From Thioclava indica (GTDB taxonomy: Bacteria; Pseudomonadota; Alphaproteobacteria; Rhodobacterales; Rhodobacteraceae): a stretch of 64,000 nucleotides of DNA. The position numbers were made by a program, and so were the translations under genes. This document shows positions 1 through 9,323 of the stretch, piece by piece; positions within the stretch are counted from its first letter, which is position 1; each line of letters begins with the position of its first letter. Below the pieces are notes generated by a model. The model did no database searches. It saw only the letters and a program-made list of their open reading frames with translations, and was not told the origin of the DNA. The DNA is taken from NCBI RefSeq assembly GCF_000714545.1, contig NZ_AUNB01000018.1, positions 186,001-250,000 on the forward strand, written 5' to 3'.

Positions 1-1
1 G

Positions 2-964
2 GAAACCGCGCTAGACGCCTTTCGCGCCGATTTCGACGCACTCGAAATTGTCGCGGTCGGGCATCGCATCGTGCATGGCGGGCTTAAGCACGCCGCGCCC
101 GAAAAGGTGACAGCGGCGCTGATCAAAGACCTCGCGCGGCTCGCCCCCTACGCGCCATTGCACCAGCCCCACAATCTCGCCGGTATTCGTGCCGCGATTG
201 ACGCCTTTCCCGGCGTTCCGCAAATTGCGTGTTATGACACGGCCTTCCATCGCGGCCATCCGTTCGTGTCCGATGTTTACGCCCTGCCGCGCGCCTATTA
301 CGAGAAGGGCGTGCGCCGCTACGGCTTTCACGGGCTAAGCTATGACTACATCGAAAGTGAACTGGCGCGCAGCGAACCCGATCTGCATGCCGGGCGCGTC
401 GTGGTAGCCCATCTTGGGTCGGGCGCCTCGATGTGCGCGCTTAAGGGCGGTAAATCCATTGCCTCAAGTCTTGGGTTTTCGGCGCTCGACGGGCTGCCGA
501 TGGGCACCCGCTCGGGCGAGTTGGACCCGGGCGTTGTTCTCTATCTGATGGATCAAGAGGGGATGGGTGCGGCCGAGATTTCCGATCTGCTTTACAAGAA
601 ATCCGGCCTTCTTGGCCTGTCGGGCATCTCTAATGACATGCGCACGCTTGAGGACAGCGACGATCCCCATGCCGCGCAGGCCATCGCCTATTTCGCCTTC
701 CGCATCAAACGTGAGATCGGCGCGATGGCGGCCGCGCTTGGCGGGCTCGACGGGATCGTGTTTTGCGGCGGGATCGGTGAAAATTCTGCGCGCCTGCGCG
801 CCGAGGTCTGCGCCGATATGGGCTGGCTCGGCATTGATCTTGACGCGGAGGCAAACGCGCAAAGCGCGCGCGATATCGGCGCGGATCGGGTGCGCGTAAT
901 GGTGATTCCGACCAATGAGGAAATTATCATCGCCCGTGCCGCGCGCAAGGTTCTCAGCCTTTAA
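2..964 (+). CDS. ackA: Acetate kinase, 5'-truncated by window edge
   Basis: Acetate kinase converts acetate and ATP to acetyl phosphate (or the reverse) in the cytoplasm, usually with phosphate acetyltransferase. The 320 residues present run in frame from base 2 and carry the family signatures in order: GHRIVHGG near the visible start, RRYGFHG around the catalytic region, GSGASMCA, the MGTRSGELDPG segment, and FCGGIGENS near the C terminus. Acetate kinases are usually about 400 residues, so roughly 75-80 N-terminal residues lie outside the window; the internal GTG at 71 is not the true start. The partner pta is not visible. The gene ends before a large inverted repeat and faces the convergent aminopeptidase gene. 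Confidence 0.95.
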   Translation, partial: ETALDAFRADFDALEIVAVGHRIVHGGLKHAAPEKVTAALIKDLARLAPYAPLHQPHNLAGIRAAIDAFPGVPQIACYDTAFHRGHPFVSDVYALPRAYYEKGVRRYGFHGLSYDYIESELARSEPDLHAGRVVVAHLGSGASMCALKGGKSIASSLGFSALDGLPMGTRSGELDPGVVLYLMDQEGMGAAEISDLLYKKSGLLGLSGISNDMRTLEDSDDPHAAQAIAYFAFRIKREIGAMAAALGGLDGIVFCGGIGENSARLRAEVCADMGWLGIDLDAEANAQSARDIGADRVRVMVIPTNEEIIIARAARKVLSL

Positions 965-992
965 GCGCGGCGCGCGGAACCATTGCGGGACG

Positions 993-1065
993 CTCCGCGG
1001 GGAGTATTTGAGGCTAGATGAAAGCAGACCGCCTTTTCATCTAGCTCGAAATACTCCTGCCGGAG
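993..1065. repeat. Long hyphenated inverted repeat between convergent genes
   Basis: Bases 993-1023 and 1035-1065 pair almost perfectly around an 11-base loop. The arms contain GAGTATTT and CTAGATGAAA on the left and TTTCATCTAG and AAATACTCC on the right. It lies between the convergent stops of ackA and the aminopeptidase gene, so it probably acts as a two-way terminator or mRNA 3'-end stabiliser. The right half recurs at 17876-17915, so it belongs to a dispersed repeat family. Confidence 0.85.
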
Positions 1066-1093
1066 GCATCCGAGGTTTGACAAAACCGCACGA

Positions 1094-2893
1094 TCAGAGA
1101 GGGGCGCAGGCGCTCTCCAGCCAGGTCTTTGCATCCGCGCTGACATGCGCGGCGATGCGGGACTGCACCTGCGCGTGATAGGCGTTCAACCAGTCGCGTT
1201 CGTCGGGCGATAGCAGGCTTGTGTCGATCAGGCGGCGATCAATTGGCACGAAGGTCAGCGTGTCAAAGCTGAGCTGGTCGCGATTGTCGCCCTTGGCGGG
1301 GGCAGTTTGCGTGACGATCAGGTTTTCTATGCGGATACCAAACGCGCCTTCGCGGTAATAACCCGGCTCGTTGGACAGGATCATGCCGGGTTCCAGCGCG
1401 ATGTCAGAGACGCGCGAAATCCGCGCCGGGCCTTCATGCACGCAAAGCGCGGCCCCCACGCCATGACCCGTGCCGTGATCATAATCCCAGCCTTCGGCCC
1501 AAAGCGGCGCGCGTGCCAGCGCATCAAGATGCGCCCCCGCAACGCCGCGCGGGAAGCGTGCGCGCGAGAGGGCGATCATGCCTTGCAGGACGCGGGTAAA
1601 GGGGGCGCGGGCCTCAGGCGGCACATCGCCCACCGCGACCGTGCGGGTGATATCGGTCGTGCCATCGACATATTGCCCGCCCGAATCCACCAACAGCAAC
1701 TCGCCGGGTTTGACGGGGCGGTTTGTGACCTCGTTGACGCGGTAATGCACGATTGCGCCGTTACCCCCCGCGCCACAGATCGTATCAAAGCTGATATCCA
1801 GCAACGCATTGGTTTCTCGGCGGAAACCTTCCAGCGCGGTGACGACGTCGATTTCGCTCAGCTTGCCTCTCGGGGCCTCGCGATCCAGCCAGGCGAGGAA
1901 CTCGACCATCGCGCAGGCGTCGCGGTGATGGGCAGCCTGCATACCCGCGATTTCGGCGGCGTTCTTGCGCGCCTTGGGCAGGATGCAGGGATCGCGCGCC
2001 CAGAGGGTCTTGGTGTCGTGATCATTCAGCGTGAGGCCAACCGCCATCGGCGCAGAGTCGGGATCGACCAGCACCGGACCCTCAATGGCCTCAAGTGCGG
2101 CGGTAAAGGACGCCATCGGGAGGATCGCGACCTGATCACTCAGATGCGCGCGCAGATCGGCGTCGAATTTGGCGGCTTCGGCAAAAAGTTTCACCGCGCC
2201 ATCATCAAACAGGACGGCAAAAGCCTGCACAATCGGGTTGCGGGGGATGTCGCTGCCGCGAATGTTAAGAAGCCAGCAGATAGAATCCGGCAGGGTCAAC
2301 ACCGCCGCTGCAGCGCCTTGCGCGCGCAGATCATCGCCCAGTCGCGCGCGTTTTTCGCCCGCGCTTTCGCCTGCAAATTCCGGCGGATGGACGCGCGCCG
2401 GGGCCATTGGCGGGGCAGGGCGGTCGGCCCAGATCGCGTCGATCAGATTGGCACTTTCGATCAGGGCGATGCCGCTGCCGTCCAGATCCGCGCGGATATT
2501 GGTGATCTCGGAGCGCGTGTGCAACCAAGGATCAAAGCCCACCTTTGCGCCCTCGGGCAGGTGATCGCGCAGCCAAGCGCCGGGTTTGATCTCGGGCCAG
2601 TTGACGGGGGTGAAATGCGCCAGATCGACCTCGGCGCGCACCTGCACGCGGTAGCGGCCATCGACGAACACACCCGCCTCATCACCCGTCGCGATGCAGA
2701 ACCCCGCCGATCCGGTAAAACCCGTCAGCCACGCCAAACGCGCATCACACGCCGCGACATATTCGCCCTGATGGGCATCCGCGCGCGGCACGATAAACCC
2801 GTCCAGCCCGGATTTCGCCATTTCTGCACGCAGTTCGGCCAGACGGGGCGGGCCGAATTCGGGGCGCGATTGCACCGAAAAATCCTGAAACAT
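1094..2893 (-). CDS. Aminopeptidase P family (M24) metallopeptidase
   Basis: A probable Xaa-Pro aminopeptidase that removes N-terminal residues preceding proline. The 599 residues fit the long three-domain form: two creatinase-like N-terminal domains and a C-terminal M24 pita-bread domain. The metal ligands are recognisable in order: two Asp in LLLVDSGGQYVDGTTDIT, a His in HGTGHGVGAALCVHEGP, and two Glu in SNEPGYY and GIRIENL. The ATG at 2893 overlaps the cobT stop as TGATG, with AAAAGG upstream, so the two genes are translationally coupled; the GTG three bases earlier is a poorer start. No functional link to cobalt insertion is evident. It ends at the long inverted repeat shared with ackA. 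Confidence 0.92.
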   Translation of the reverse strand: MFQDFSVQSRPEFGPPRLAELRAEMAKSGLDGFIVPRADAHQGEYVAACDARLAWLTGFTGSAGFCIATGDEAGVFVDGRYRVQVRAEVDLAHFTPVNWPEIKPGAWLRDHLPEGAKVGFDPWLHTRSEITNIRADLDGSGIALIESANLIDAIWADRPAPPMAPARVHPPEFAGESAGEKRARLGDDLRAQGAAAAVLTLPDSICWLLNIRGSDIPRNPIVQAFAVLFDDGAVKLFAEAAKFDADLRAHLSDQVAILPMASFTAALEAIEGPVLVDPDSAPMAVGLTLNDHDTKTLWARDPCILPKARKNAAEIAGMQAAHHRDACAMVEFLAWLDREAPRGKLSEIDVVTALEGFRRETNALLDISFDTICGAGGNGAIVHYRVNEVTNRPVKPGELLLVDSGGQYVDGTTDITRTVAVGDVPPEARAPFTRVLQGMIALSRARFPRGVAGAHLDALARAPLWAEGWDYDHGTGHGVGAALCVHEGPARISRVSDIALEPGMILSNEPGYYREGAFGIRIENLIVTQTAPAKGDNRDQLSFDTLTFVPIDRRLIDTSLLSPDERDWLNAYHAQVQSRIAAHVSADAKTWLESACAPL

Positions 2894-4770
2894 CACATTG
2901 CCTTTTTGATACCCAGCAGACGCGCGCGCGCCCGCGGATCGCTGTCAAACAGACCGGCGAGTTGCTCGGTCATGGCGCCTGCCAGTTGTTCTACATCGGT
3001 GATCGTGACGGCGTGCTGATAATAGCGCGTCACGTCATGGCCGATCCCGATGGCGATCAATTCCACGGCGCGGCGTTTTTCCACCATTGCGATCACGTCG
3101 CGCAGGTGTTTTTCCAGATAAATCGCGGGGTTGACGGACAAAGTTGAGTCATCCACCGGCGCGCCATCCGAAATTACCATCAGGATTTTACGCGCCTCGG
3201 AACGTGCCATCATCCGCCGATGCGCCCATTCCAGCGCCTCGCCGTCGATGTTCTCCTTGAGCAACCCTTCTTTCATCATCAGACCCAGATTGGTCCGCGT
3301 GCGGCGCATCGGGGCATCGGCACGTTTATAGATGATGTGGCGCAGATCGTTCAGGCGTCCGGGGTTTTGCGGACGGCCGTCAGCCAGCCATTTCTCGCGC
3401 GATTGCCCGCCTTTCCACGCCCGCGTGGTAAAGCCGAGGATCTCGACCTTCACATCGCAGCGCTCAAGCGTGCGCGCCAGAACATCGGCACAGATCGCCG
3501 CGATTGAGATCGGACGCCCGCGCATCGAGCCGGAATTATCCAGCAGCAGCGTCACCACGGTGTCGCGAAACTCGGTGTCTTTTTCGACCTTGAACGACAG
3601 CGGCATCGTCGGATTTGCCACGACCCGCGCCAGACGGCCTGCGTCCAGCATGCCTTCCTCGCGGTCAAATTCCCACGCGCGGCTTTGTTGGGCTTGCAGG
3701 CGGCGTTGCAACTTGTTGGCAAGGCGCGACACGGCCCCTTTGAGCGGTTCCAGTTGCTGATCAAGATAAAGTCGCAGGCGTTCCAACTCGGCAGGTTCGG
3801 CCAAGTCTTCGGCGGCGATTTCCTCGTCAAATTCTGTCGTGAAGACCACGTAATTCGGATCAGCGGCGGAATGGGGCTGTGGCGGGGGCGGCTCCAGCGG
3901 CGCATCGGCTTGGGGCATATCCACCTCTTCGCCCATGTCCTGATCGGCCAGATCGTCAGAGCTGACGGTGGTCTGGCTTTGATCTTGCTGGGTTTCCTGG
4001 CTGGATTCCGGCGAGGCGTCGGCGTCATCTTCCTCGGATTGCTCGGAGTCCTGATCTTCGCCCTGATCCTCTTCCTGGCGGGCTTGCGGGTCGTCCTCGC
4101 CCTCGTCGCCCATATCCTCATCAGGATCGTCGCCAAGCTGGTCGCCATAGCCGAGATCGGCAATGACCTTGCGCGCCATGCGGGCAAATGCGGCCTGATC
4201 GCCCAGAACGTGATCCACGCCCTCTAATTCATCTCCTGCCGATTGCTCGATAAAGGGACGCCACAGATCCAGCACGTTGGACGCACCGGGGGGCAATTTG
4301 CGCCCCGTGGCAAGTTCGCGCACGAAATAACCTGCCGCCACCGGAAGCGGGGCGTCTTGCGCAGACCGAATCTGGGCATAGCCCTTACGCTCGGCCTCAT
4401 GGGCGATTTTGGCGTCGATATTGGTCAGCGTGCCGGGCATGTCGCGCGCGCCCAAAGCCTCGCAGCGCGCGGTTTCCATTGCCTCGTAGATCGAGGCCGC
4501 CAGATCGCCCGAGGGCGCATAGCGGGCGTCGATTTTCGCATCATGGTGACGCCTGCGCATCGCCAGCGCATCAGCCGTGCCACGCGCTAGCAGCACCTCG
4601 TCGCGCGTCATGCGGCGCGACACCTGCGGCAGGCGCATCGTGTCAGAGGTCATTCCCGAAGGATCGACCGAATAGCTCACCGTCATCTCAGGCGCATCGG
4701 CCATCGTTTTGGTGGCCTCGGCCAGCGCCTTCTTGAACGGATCAGCGGGGTTATCGGAGGGCTTGCTCAT
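2893..4770 (-). CDS. cobT: Cobaltochelatase subunit CobT
   Basis: CobT partners CobS and CobN to insert cobalt into hydrogenobyrinic acid a,c-diamide in aerobic cobalamin synthesis. The 625 residues show the expected layout: an N-terminal folded region, a long low-complexity acidic middle rich in Glu, Asp, Gln and Ser, and a C-terminal von Willebrand A domain with the MIDAS motif DNSGSMRG and a later SDGAPVDD. The reading frame stays open far upstream, but the ATG at 4770 begins [16 protein letters not shown], typical of CobT; the upstream residues are non-conserved read-through. It is followed by the aminopeptidase gene with overlapping stop and start. It is separated from cobS by a secreted-protein gene and by a plus-strand reductase gene. 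Confidence 0.95.
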   Translation of the reverse strand: MSKPSDNPADPFKKALAEATKTMADAPEMTVSYSVDPSGMTSDTMRLPQVSRRMTRDEVLLARGTADALAMRRRHHDAKIDARYAPSGDLAASIYEAMETARCEALGARDMPGTLTNIDAKIAHEAERKGYAQIRSAQDAPLPVAAGYFVRELATGRKLPPGASNVLDLWRPFIEQSAGDELEGVDHVLGDQAAFARMARKVIADLGYGDQLGDDPDEDMGDEGEDDPQARQEEDQGEDQDSEQSEEDDADASPESSQETQQDQSQTTVSSDDLADQDMGEEVDMPQADAPLEPPPPQPHSAADPNYVVFTTEFDEEIAAEDLAEPAELERLRLYLDQQLEPLKGAVSRLANKLQRRLQAQQSRAWEFDREEGMLDAGRLARVVANPTMPLSFKVEKDTEFRDTVVTLLLDNSGSMRGRPISIAAICADVLARTLERCDVKVEILGFTTRAWKGGQSREKWLADGRPQNPGRLNDLRHIIYKRADAPMRRTRTNLGLMMKEGLLKENIDGEALEWAHRRMMARSEARKILMVISDGAPVDDSTLSVNPAIYLEKHLRDVIAMVEKRRAVELIAIGIGHDVTRYYQHAVTITDVEQLAGAMTEQLAGLFDSDPRARARLLGIKKAM

Positions 4771-4950
4771 GCCCCAGATAAAGCACCGCGCGGGCGCGCC
4801 CGCAAGAGGGGGCGAGGCGAGAGTGCAATTCTGCGCCGACCCGGTTCGGCAACGCACAGCGGGCGCGGTTGCCTTGGCGCAGCACCGCCCCATAATCAAA
4901 GGGAAATCACCGCGCCGGCCGCAAAGCCATGCGCATTGCAGGAGATCACT

Positions 4951-5532
4951 ATGACGGACAAGCTCAAGATCGGAATCATCGTTGGCACGACGCGCGACGG
5001 GCGCTTTGCCGACCGGGCGCTGGAATGGTTTGAGGGCAAGATCGCGGCGCGCGACGATTTGACTTATGAGGTGCTTGATCTGCGCGAGGTCGCGTTGCCG
5101 TTTTATGATGAGATCGCTCCGCCCGCCGCCAAGCCCGTGACGGACGCCGCCGCGCAGGAATGGGAGAAAAAACTGGGCGAATGCGATGGGTTCATCGTGC
5201 TGACAGCGGAATATAACCACTCGATCCCGGCGACGATCAAGAACGCGTTTGATTATGCGTTCAAGGGTTGGCATCGCAAACCGATTGGCACGGTGGGCTA
5301 TGGCGGCGTGGGCGCGGCCCGCGCGGTTGAACACCTGCGTATGATCGCGGTCAATTTCGGCATGGTTCCGGTGCGCGGCGCGGTCACGATTGGCGGCGCG
5401 GATTTCGTGAAGGCTAGCAAAGGCACGCCGATTGCCGAACTGGGCGATCACCTGGACGCGCCGACTAAGGAGTTGCTGGATGACATGGTGTTCTGGGGCA
5501 GGGCGGCGAAATGGGCCAAGGCTAACGTGTAA
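4951..5532 (+). CDS. NADPH-dependent FMN reductase family protein
   Basis: A 193-residue flavodoxin-fold oxidoreductase of the NADPH-dependent FMN reductase/azoreductase/chromate reductase group. The N terminus [13 protein letters not shown] is the FMN phosphate loop, and [16 protein letters not shown] is the typical second flavin-contact segment. The substrate cannot be told from sequence; quinone or flavin reduction is likely. The ATG at 4951 is preceded by CAGGAG at the right distance, so the in-frame TTG at 4936 is less likely. The gene stands alone on the plus strand between cobT and cobS and has its own terminator. Confidence 0.9.
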   Translation: MTDKLKIGIIVGTTRDGRFADRALEWFEGKIAARDDLTYEVLDLREVALPFYDEIAPPAAKPVTDAAAQEWEKKLGECDGFIVLTAEYNHSIPATIKNAFDYAFKGWHRKPIGTVGYGGVGAARAVEHLRMIAVNFGMVPVRGAVTIGGADFVKASKGTPIAELGDHLDAPTKELLDDMVFWGRAAKWAKANV

Positions 5533-5555
5533 GCCTGCTCGCAGCTTCAGACTGC

Positions 5556-5581
5556 AACGCCCGGTCGAAAGGCCGGGCGTT
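5556..5581 (+). terminator. Intrinsic terminator after the FMN reductase gene
   Basis: A perfect 9-base stem, AACGCCCGG and CCGGGCGTT, closes an 8-base loop and ends in TTT, 24 bases after the stop. It also separates this gene from the convergent minus-strand gene. Confidence 0.85.
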
Positions 5582-5608
5582 TGAGCCTCTGATTACTCAA
5601 GCAGTCGC

Positions 5609-6187
5609 TTACTCAAACAGTGACGTGCAGATCTTGGGCATGTAATCGGCTGCGAGCTTGGAGATCGGGAAGGCACGGGCATCCTGCCGGCCCTTTTGCG
5701 TCTTCTCGCCAAGTGTCAGCTCGTAATCTCCGGTCAAGAGATTCACGTCACAATGGCCATTATGGTCAGGATCAATGCGGTCGTAGAACTGATAGCTATA
5801 TCCGGCGAGCACGAATTGCCCCCCGCGCCAGGCAATCGAGAGCGTCGATTCCCACGGCGTGCGGCCAATGCCGATCTGTTCCTGATGCAGTTTGAAGCTG
5901 CTGGATGAGTTGGGTTCGAGCGCGGGCAGTTGCCCGCCCATCGGGCCCGAAAAGACCACGCGGGGGCGATCAACCACGCGCTTTAACCCGAAGACCGGAT
6001 CACCAAGATACAGGCTCAAATCGGCATCGCCGCCCTCGGCCTGGGTAATCAGTGCGGCATCCGGCTGGCCGTCACCGTTCCAGTCGCCGCTAAGCGCGGC
6101 CACCAGATCGCCGGGTGCGGGCGGTTCCTGCGCGCTCGCCAGCGCAGGTGCCAGCCCCAGCGCCAAAACTGCCAGCGCCCGGATCAT
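5609..6187 (-). CDS. Secreted hypothetical protein with calcium-binding-like motif
   Basis: A 192-residue protein with a clear signal peptide ([20 protein letters not shown], cleavage after about residue 20). The mature part contains [12 protein letters not shown], a DxNGDGxxD calcium-binding pattern of the VCBS/FG-GAP type, and a second Asp-rich stretch [12 protein letters not shown] further on. The family cannot be named with certainty. Its ATG overlaps the cobS stop by four bases (ATGA), so it is co-transcribed and coupled with cobS. It lies between cobS and cobT; whether it helps cobalt handling or is only a passenger cannot be decided here. Confidence 0.8.
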   Translation of the reverse strand: MIRALAVLALGLAPALASAQEPPAPGDLVAALSGDWNGDGQPDAALITQAEGGDADLSLYLGDPVFGLKRVVDRPRVVFSGPMGGQLPALEPNSSSSFKLHQEQIGIGRTPWESTLSIAWRGGQFVLAGYSYQFYDRIDPDHNGHCDVNLLTGDYELTLGEKTQKGRQDARAFPISKLAADYMPKICTSLFE

Positions 6188-7155
6188 TTCGCGACGGCCG
6201 CCGCAGATTCAGGCAGTTCCTCGTCAAACAGGCGCTGGTAGAACTCGGCCACGGTCTGACGCTCCAGCTCGTCGCATTTGTTCAGGAAGGACAGGCGGAA
6301 CGCATAGCCGATATTGTTGAAGATGCGCGCATTTTGCGCCCATGCGATCACGGTGCGCGGGCTCATGACGGTGGACAGGTCGCCATTCATGAACGCCGTG
6401 CGCGTCAGATCGGCCACGGTCACCATCTGGCTGATCGTCTTGCGGCCCGACTCGGTATTGTATTGCGGGTTTTTCGACAAAACGATCGCGACCTCGGCGT
6501 CGTGAGACAGATAGTTCAGCGTCGATACGAGGCTCCAGCGGTCCATCTGGCCTTGGTTGATCTGCTGCGTGCCGTGATAAAGGCCGGTCGTGTCGCCCAG
6601 ACCCACGGTGTTCGAGGTTGCAAACAGGCGGAAGAACGGATTGGGCGTAATCACCTCGTTTTGATCGAGCAGCGTCAGCTTGCCATCGGCTTCCAGCACG
6701 CGCTGGATCACGAACATCACATCCGCGCGCCCCGCGTCGTATTCATCAAACACAATCGCAGTCGGGTTGCGCAGCGCCCAAGGCAGAATGCCCTCGTGGA
6801 ACACCGTGACCTGCTTGCCGTCGACCAGCTTGATCGCATCCTTGCCGATCAGGTCGATCCGGCTGACATGGCTATCAAGGTTGACGCGCACGCAGGGCCA
6901 GTTCAGCCGCGCGGCGACTTGTTCGATATGGGTGGATTTCCCTGTGCCGTGATAGCCTTGGATCATCACCCGGCGGTTATAGGCAAAGCCCGCCAAGATC
7001 GCCAAAGTGGTGTCGGGATCGAACTTATAGGTGGAATCGATGGCAGGCACGCGCTCGCTGGTTTGGGCGAATGCCTTGACCTTCATATCGGACTCGACGC
7101 CGAAAACTTCGCGGATATCAACCTCTTCGGTGGGTTTGGCGTTCTGATCGAGCAT
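6184..7155 (-). CDS. cobS: Cobaltochelatase subunit CobS
   Basis: CobS is the AAA+ ATPase subunit that forms ring complexes with CobT and drives cobalt insertion by CobN. The 323 residues carry Walker [10 protein letters not shown] (about residues 78-86), Walker [10 protein letters not shown], and the sensor region [11 protein letters not shown], as in MoxR-like ATPases. The length matches known CobS proteins. The ATG at 7155 is preferred over the adjacent GTG at 7158 because AAGGA lies about 8 bases upstream. The downstream secreted-protein gene overlaps its stop by 4 bases. Cobalamin made with this enzyme is likely used by the corrinoid protein encoded near 16 kb. Confidence 0.96.
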   Translation of the reverse strand: MLDQNAKPTEEVDIREVFGVESDMKVKAFAQTSERVPAIDSTYKFDPDTTLAILAGFAYNRRVMIQGYHGTGKSTHIEQVAARLNWPCVRVNLDSHVSRIDLIGKDAIKLVDGKQVTVFHEGILPWALRNPTAIVFDEYDAGRADVMFVIQRVLEADGKLTLLDQNEVITPNPFFRLFATSNTVGLGDTTGLYHGTQQINQGQMDRWSLVSTLNYLSHDAEVAIVLSKNPQYNTESGRKTISQMVTVADLTRTAFMNGDLSTVMSPRTVIAWAQNARIFNNIGYAFRLSFLNKCDELERQTVAEFYQRLFDEELPESAAAVAK

Positions 7156-7327
7156 CACGGGCGTCCTTTCCTTGCTTGACGCGATTTGTGGACCATCAGC
7201 GAGAGGGGTTCAAGAGCCGCAATTGTCTCAGTTACACGCGGCTCGGCCCGTTCTCGCTACCTCACAGGTGTTTCGGTTGACCGGGATCGCGCATACGCTA
7301 GATAGGGGCAAAGCTTGAGGTAGCCAG

Positions 7328-7759
7328 ATGCAGCATTTCGAATACAAAGTGATCCCCGCACCATCACGGGGGGAAAAAGAGCGTGGGCTGAAGGCCGGGG
7401 TAGACCGCTTCGCCCATACCTTGTCGGGCGTAATGAACGACATGGCCGTGCAGGGCTGGGAGTATCTGCGCGCCGAGACGCTGCCTTCCGAGGAGCGCAC
7501 CGGCCTGACGGGCAAGACCACGGTTTATCACAACCTGCTGGTGTTTCGCCGCGCGATGTCGCTGGAACCCGCCCAAGGGATCGGCGCGCATCTAAGTGCG
7601 CATGAGCCGGCGGCCAATGTCGAAGATGCGCCCAAGCTTGCGGCGAAATCTGTTGAAATCGGTGAGGGGGCCAAACCGATTGAGCGTAGCCTCAAGGCCG
7701 AGACCCCTTCCGGGCGCGCGCCAAGCCTGCGCGCCAGTCGTTCGGGCGATGACGATTAA
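7328..7759 (+). CDS. DUF4177 domain-containing protein
   Basis: A 143-residue protein whose first 75 residues match the DUF4177 pattern: MQHFEYKVIPAP at the start, then VMNDMAVQGWEYLRAE and a strand ending LLVFRR. Families of this kind are small alpha/beta proteins of unknown role. The C-terminal 65 residues are low-complexity, Ala/Glu/Pro-rich and end in a basic-acidic tail. No signal peptide is seen. It is divergent from cobS with about 170 bases between them. Function is unknown. Confidence 0.85.
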   Translation: MQHFEYKVIPAPSRGEKERGLKAGVDRFAHTLSGVMNDMAVQGWEYLRAETLPSEERTGLTGKTTVYHNLLVFRRAMSLEPAQGIGAHLSAHEPAANVEDAPKLAAKSVEIGEGAKPIERSLKAETPSGRAPSLRASRSGDDD

Positions 7760-8069
7760 GCAGGGCGACGCGGGCGAGAAAGCGGGTTGCCCGTCTCATG
7801 CTTTGAAATGACGGCACAAAAAACATTCTAAGTTGCGCGCTCAGACCTGCAACGGGCCTGTGCGCGCAAGCATTTATGTATCGACCCAAGCTGGGGGACA
7901 CCAAAGGTTAGCGCTGCTGCGATAAGGTCCACGATTGGCGTTTTTTATGCGCTTCATCGGCCTCGCCCCCTTTCCTCAAGCGCTATTTCGACTAAACTGC
8001 GTGGCCCGACTCGGCGAAGTGGGTCACACCATCACCGACGTCAGGCATCGGGCAGAACAAGAGGCAAGC
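7760..8069. other. 310-base gap between DUF4177 and J-domain genes
   Basis: No credible gene is seen. A weak hairpin (GGGC...GCCC) lies just after the DUF4177 stop near 7772-7795, and the rest is ordinary sequence leading to the AGAGG ribosome binding site at 8060-8064. Confidence 0.5.
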
Positions 8070-8690
8070 ATGAGCAAGAGCGATCCTTTCGGGTTCAACA
8101 TCTCGGCCGCCGCCGACAAGAAGCGCCGCTCAAAAGGGCGCCGCGGCATGTCGGGTGCGTTTGAATCCTCGACCAGACGGTGCGATCACGCGGGCTGCGA
8201 AGAACCCGGCAAATATCGCGCGCCCAAAAGTCCAAAAGTGTTGGATGACTACTATTGGTTCTGCAAAGACCATGTGCGCGATTACAATTTGAACTGGAAC
8301 TATTTTCAGGGTCAGTCCGAAGAGGAATTCCAGAACTTCCTTGATAATGCGACCGTTTGGGAACGTCCGACCAAGCCGTTTTCCAAGGCGAAAGAGGCGC
8401 AGGGCTGGGCGCGTCACGGCATTTCCGACCCTCATGAGATGCTGGGCGTGAATGCCACGCTTAATCCGGGGCGCTCGCTGGGGCGCAAATTGCCGCCCAC
8501 GGAAAAGCGCGCGCTCGATATTCTGGATCTGCGCGATTCCACCACCAAGGCCGATATCAAAAAGACCTACAAGGCGCTGATCAAGGTGCTGCATCCCGAT
8601 ATGAACGGCGGTGACCGCTCGCAAGAAGATATGCTGCAAGAGGTGCTTTGGGCGTGGGAACAGCTCAAGGAAAGCCGGAATTTCAAATAG
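8070..8690 (+). CDS. J-domain (DnaJ-like) protein with zinc-site-like cysteines
   Basis: A 206-residue protein with a C-terminal J domain (about residues 146-206) holding the HPD tripeptide at 175-177 within KVLHPDMNGGD. J domains stimulate Hsp70/DnaK. The N-terminal part is basic and contains C38-X4-C43 and C65-X2-H68, spaced like a small zinc site. Such proteins sit near cobS in Rhodobacterales, as here. The frame is open back to 7935, but the ATG at 8070 has AGAGG 5 bases upstream and begins MSKSDPFGF, so it is chosen. A terminator follows. Confidence 0.92.
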   Translation: MSKSDPFGFNISAAADKKRRSKGRRGMSGAFESSTRRCDHAGCEEPGKYRAPKSPKVLDDYYWFCKDHVRDYNLNWNYFQGQSEEEFQNFLDNATVWERPTKPFSKAKEAQGWARHGISDPHEMLGVNATLNPGRSLGRKLPPTEKRALDILDLRDSTTKADIKKTYKALIKVLHPDMNGGDRSQEDMLQEVLWAWEQLKESRNFK

Positions 8691-8715
8691 GGTTGAAGGC
8701 TGGTTTTATCATGAC

Positions 8716-8743
8716 AAAGGGCGCCCTGCGAGGTGCCCTTTTT
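8716..8743 (+). terminator. Terminator after the J-domain gene
   Basis: AAAGGGCGCC and GGTGCCCTTT form a 10-base stem with one G-T pair and a 6-base loop, followed by a T run. Confidence 0.85.
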
Positions 8744-8773
8744 GCTGTCAAATCAAAGGCAACCGCACCGTTC

Positions 8774-9322
8774 TTAAGGTTCGCGATACGGCTTTGGGTG
8801 TTTTGAAGATTTCTTTTTCTTCTTCTTGGCCGTGCTGGGGCGCGCGACCGGTTCTGCGGGGCCGCGGGCGGGGTCAATCTCGCTTGCCAAGGCTGGTGCC
8901 TCAAGTCGCGACAGCGCGCCCATATGGCCCGCCACGGCATCGAGCACTTCGCACAGGGCTGCCGCGCGCGGATCATTGCTGCGGGATTCCAGCGCGGCTA
9001 GTTGATCGCGCGCAGGCCCGATGACGCGGCGCGCGCGTTCCGCCAGAACCAGCCGAGCCAGTTCCCAAGGATCGGCGGGGGCGACGAAAAACTCTTTGCG
9101 CGATCCCGGCGTGCGCGCGCTTTGGATCAGCCCGGCCTCGCGCAGCTCTTTCAGCGCAACCGAGATGTTTGAACGCGACAGCCCGAGTTGATCGACCAAA
9201 TCTTCGGCGCAGGGCGCTTGTGCCGCGCGCCAGATCGCCCCGAAACACCGCCCCGCCGGACGGCTTAGCCCAAAGCGCGGCGCAATTTCGCCAAAGGTGT
9301 CGGACAGATCGGGATCGGTCAT
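8774..9322 (-). CDS. GbsR/MarR-type transcriptional regulator with lysine-rich tail
   Basis: A 182-residue winged-helix protein of the GbsR/MarR type. Residues about 15-75 give the fold: RPAGRCFGAIW, then the recognition helix LGLSRSNISVALKELREAGLI, then a wing. The C terminus is an unusual tail with AKKKKKKSSKHPKP, probably disordered. The ATG at 9322 lies one base after the stop of the upstream DgoK-like gene and has AAGGAG 10 bases upstream, so the two genes are coupled. Targets are unknown; osmotic-stress or export genes are typical for GbsR relatives, and the neighbouring DgoK-like gene is the obvious first candidate. Confidence 0.85.
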   Translation of the reverse strand: MTDPDLSDTFGEIAPRFGLSRPAGRCFGAIWRAAQAPCAEDLVDQLGLSRSNISVALKELREAGLIQSARTPGSRKEFFVAPADPWELARLVLAERARRVIGPARDQLAALESRSNDPRAAALCEVLDAVAGHMGALSRLEAPALASEIDPARGPAEPVARPSTAKKKKKKSSKHPKPYREP

Positions 9323-9323
9323 G

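Noticed and set aside
1307-3019. A 570-codon plus-strand frame across the aminopeptidase gene
   Set aside because: Antisense shadow of a well-conserved M24 peptidase.
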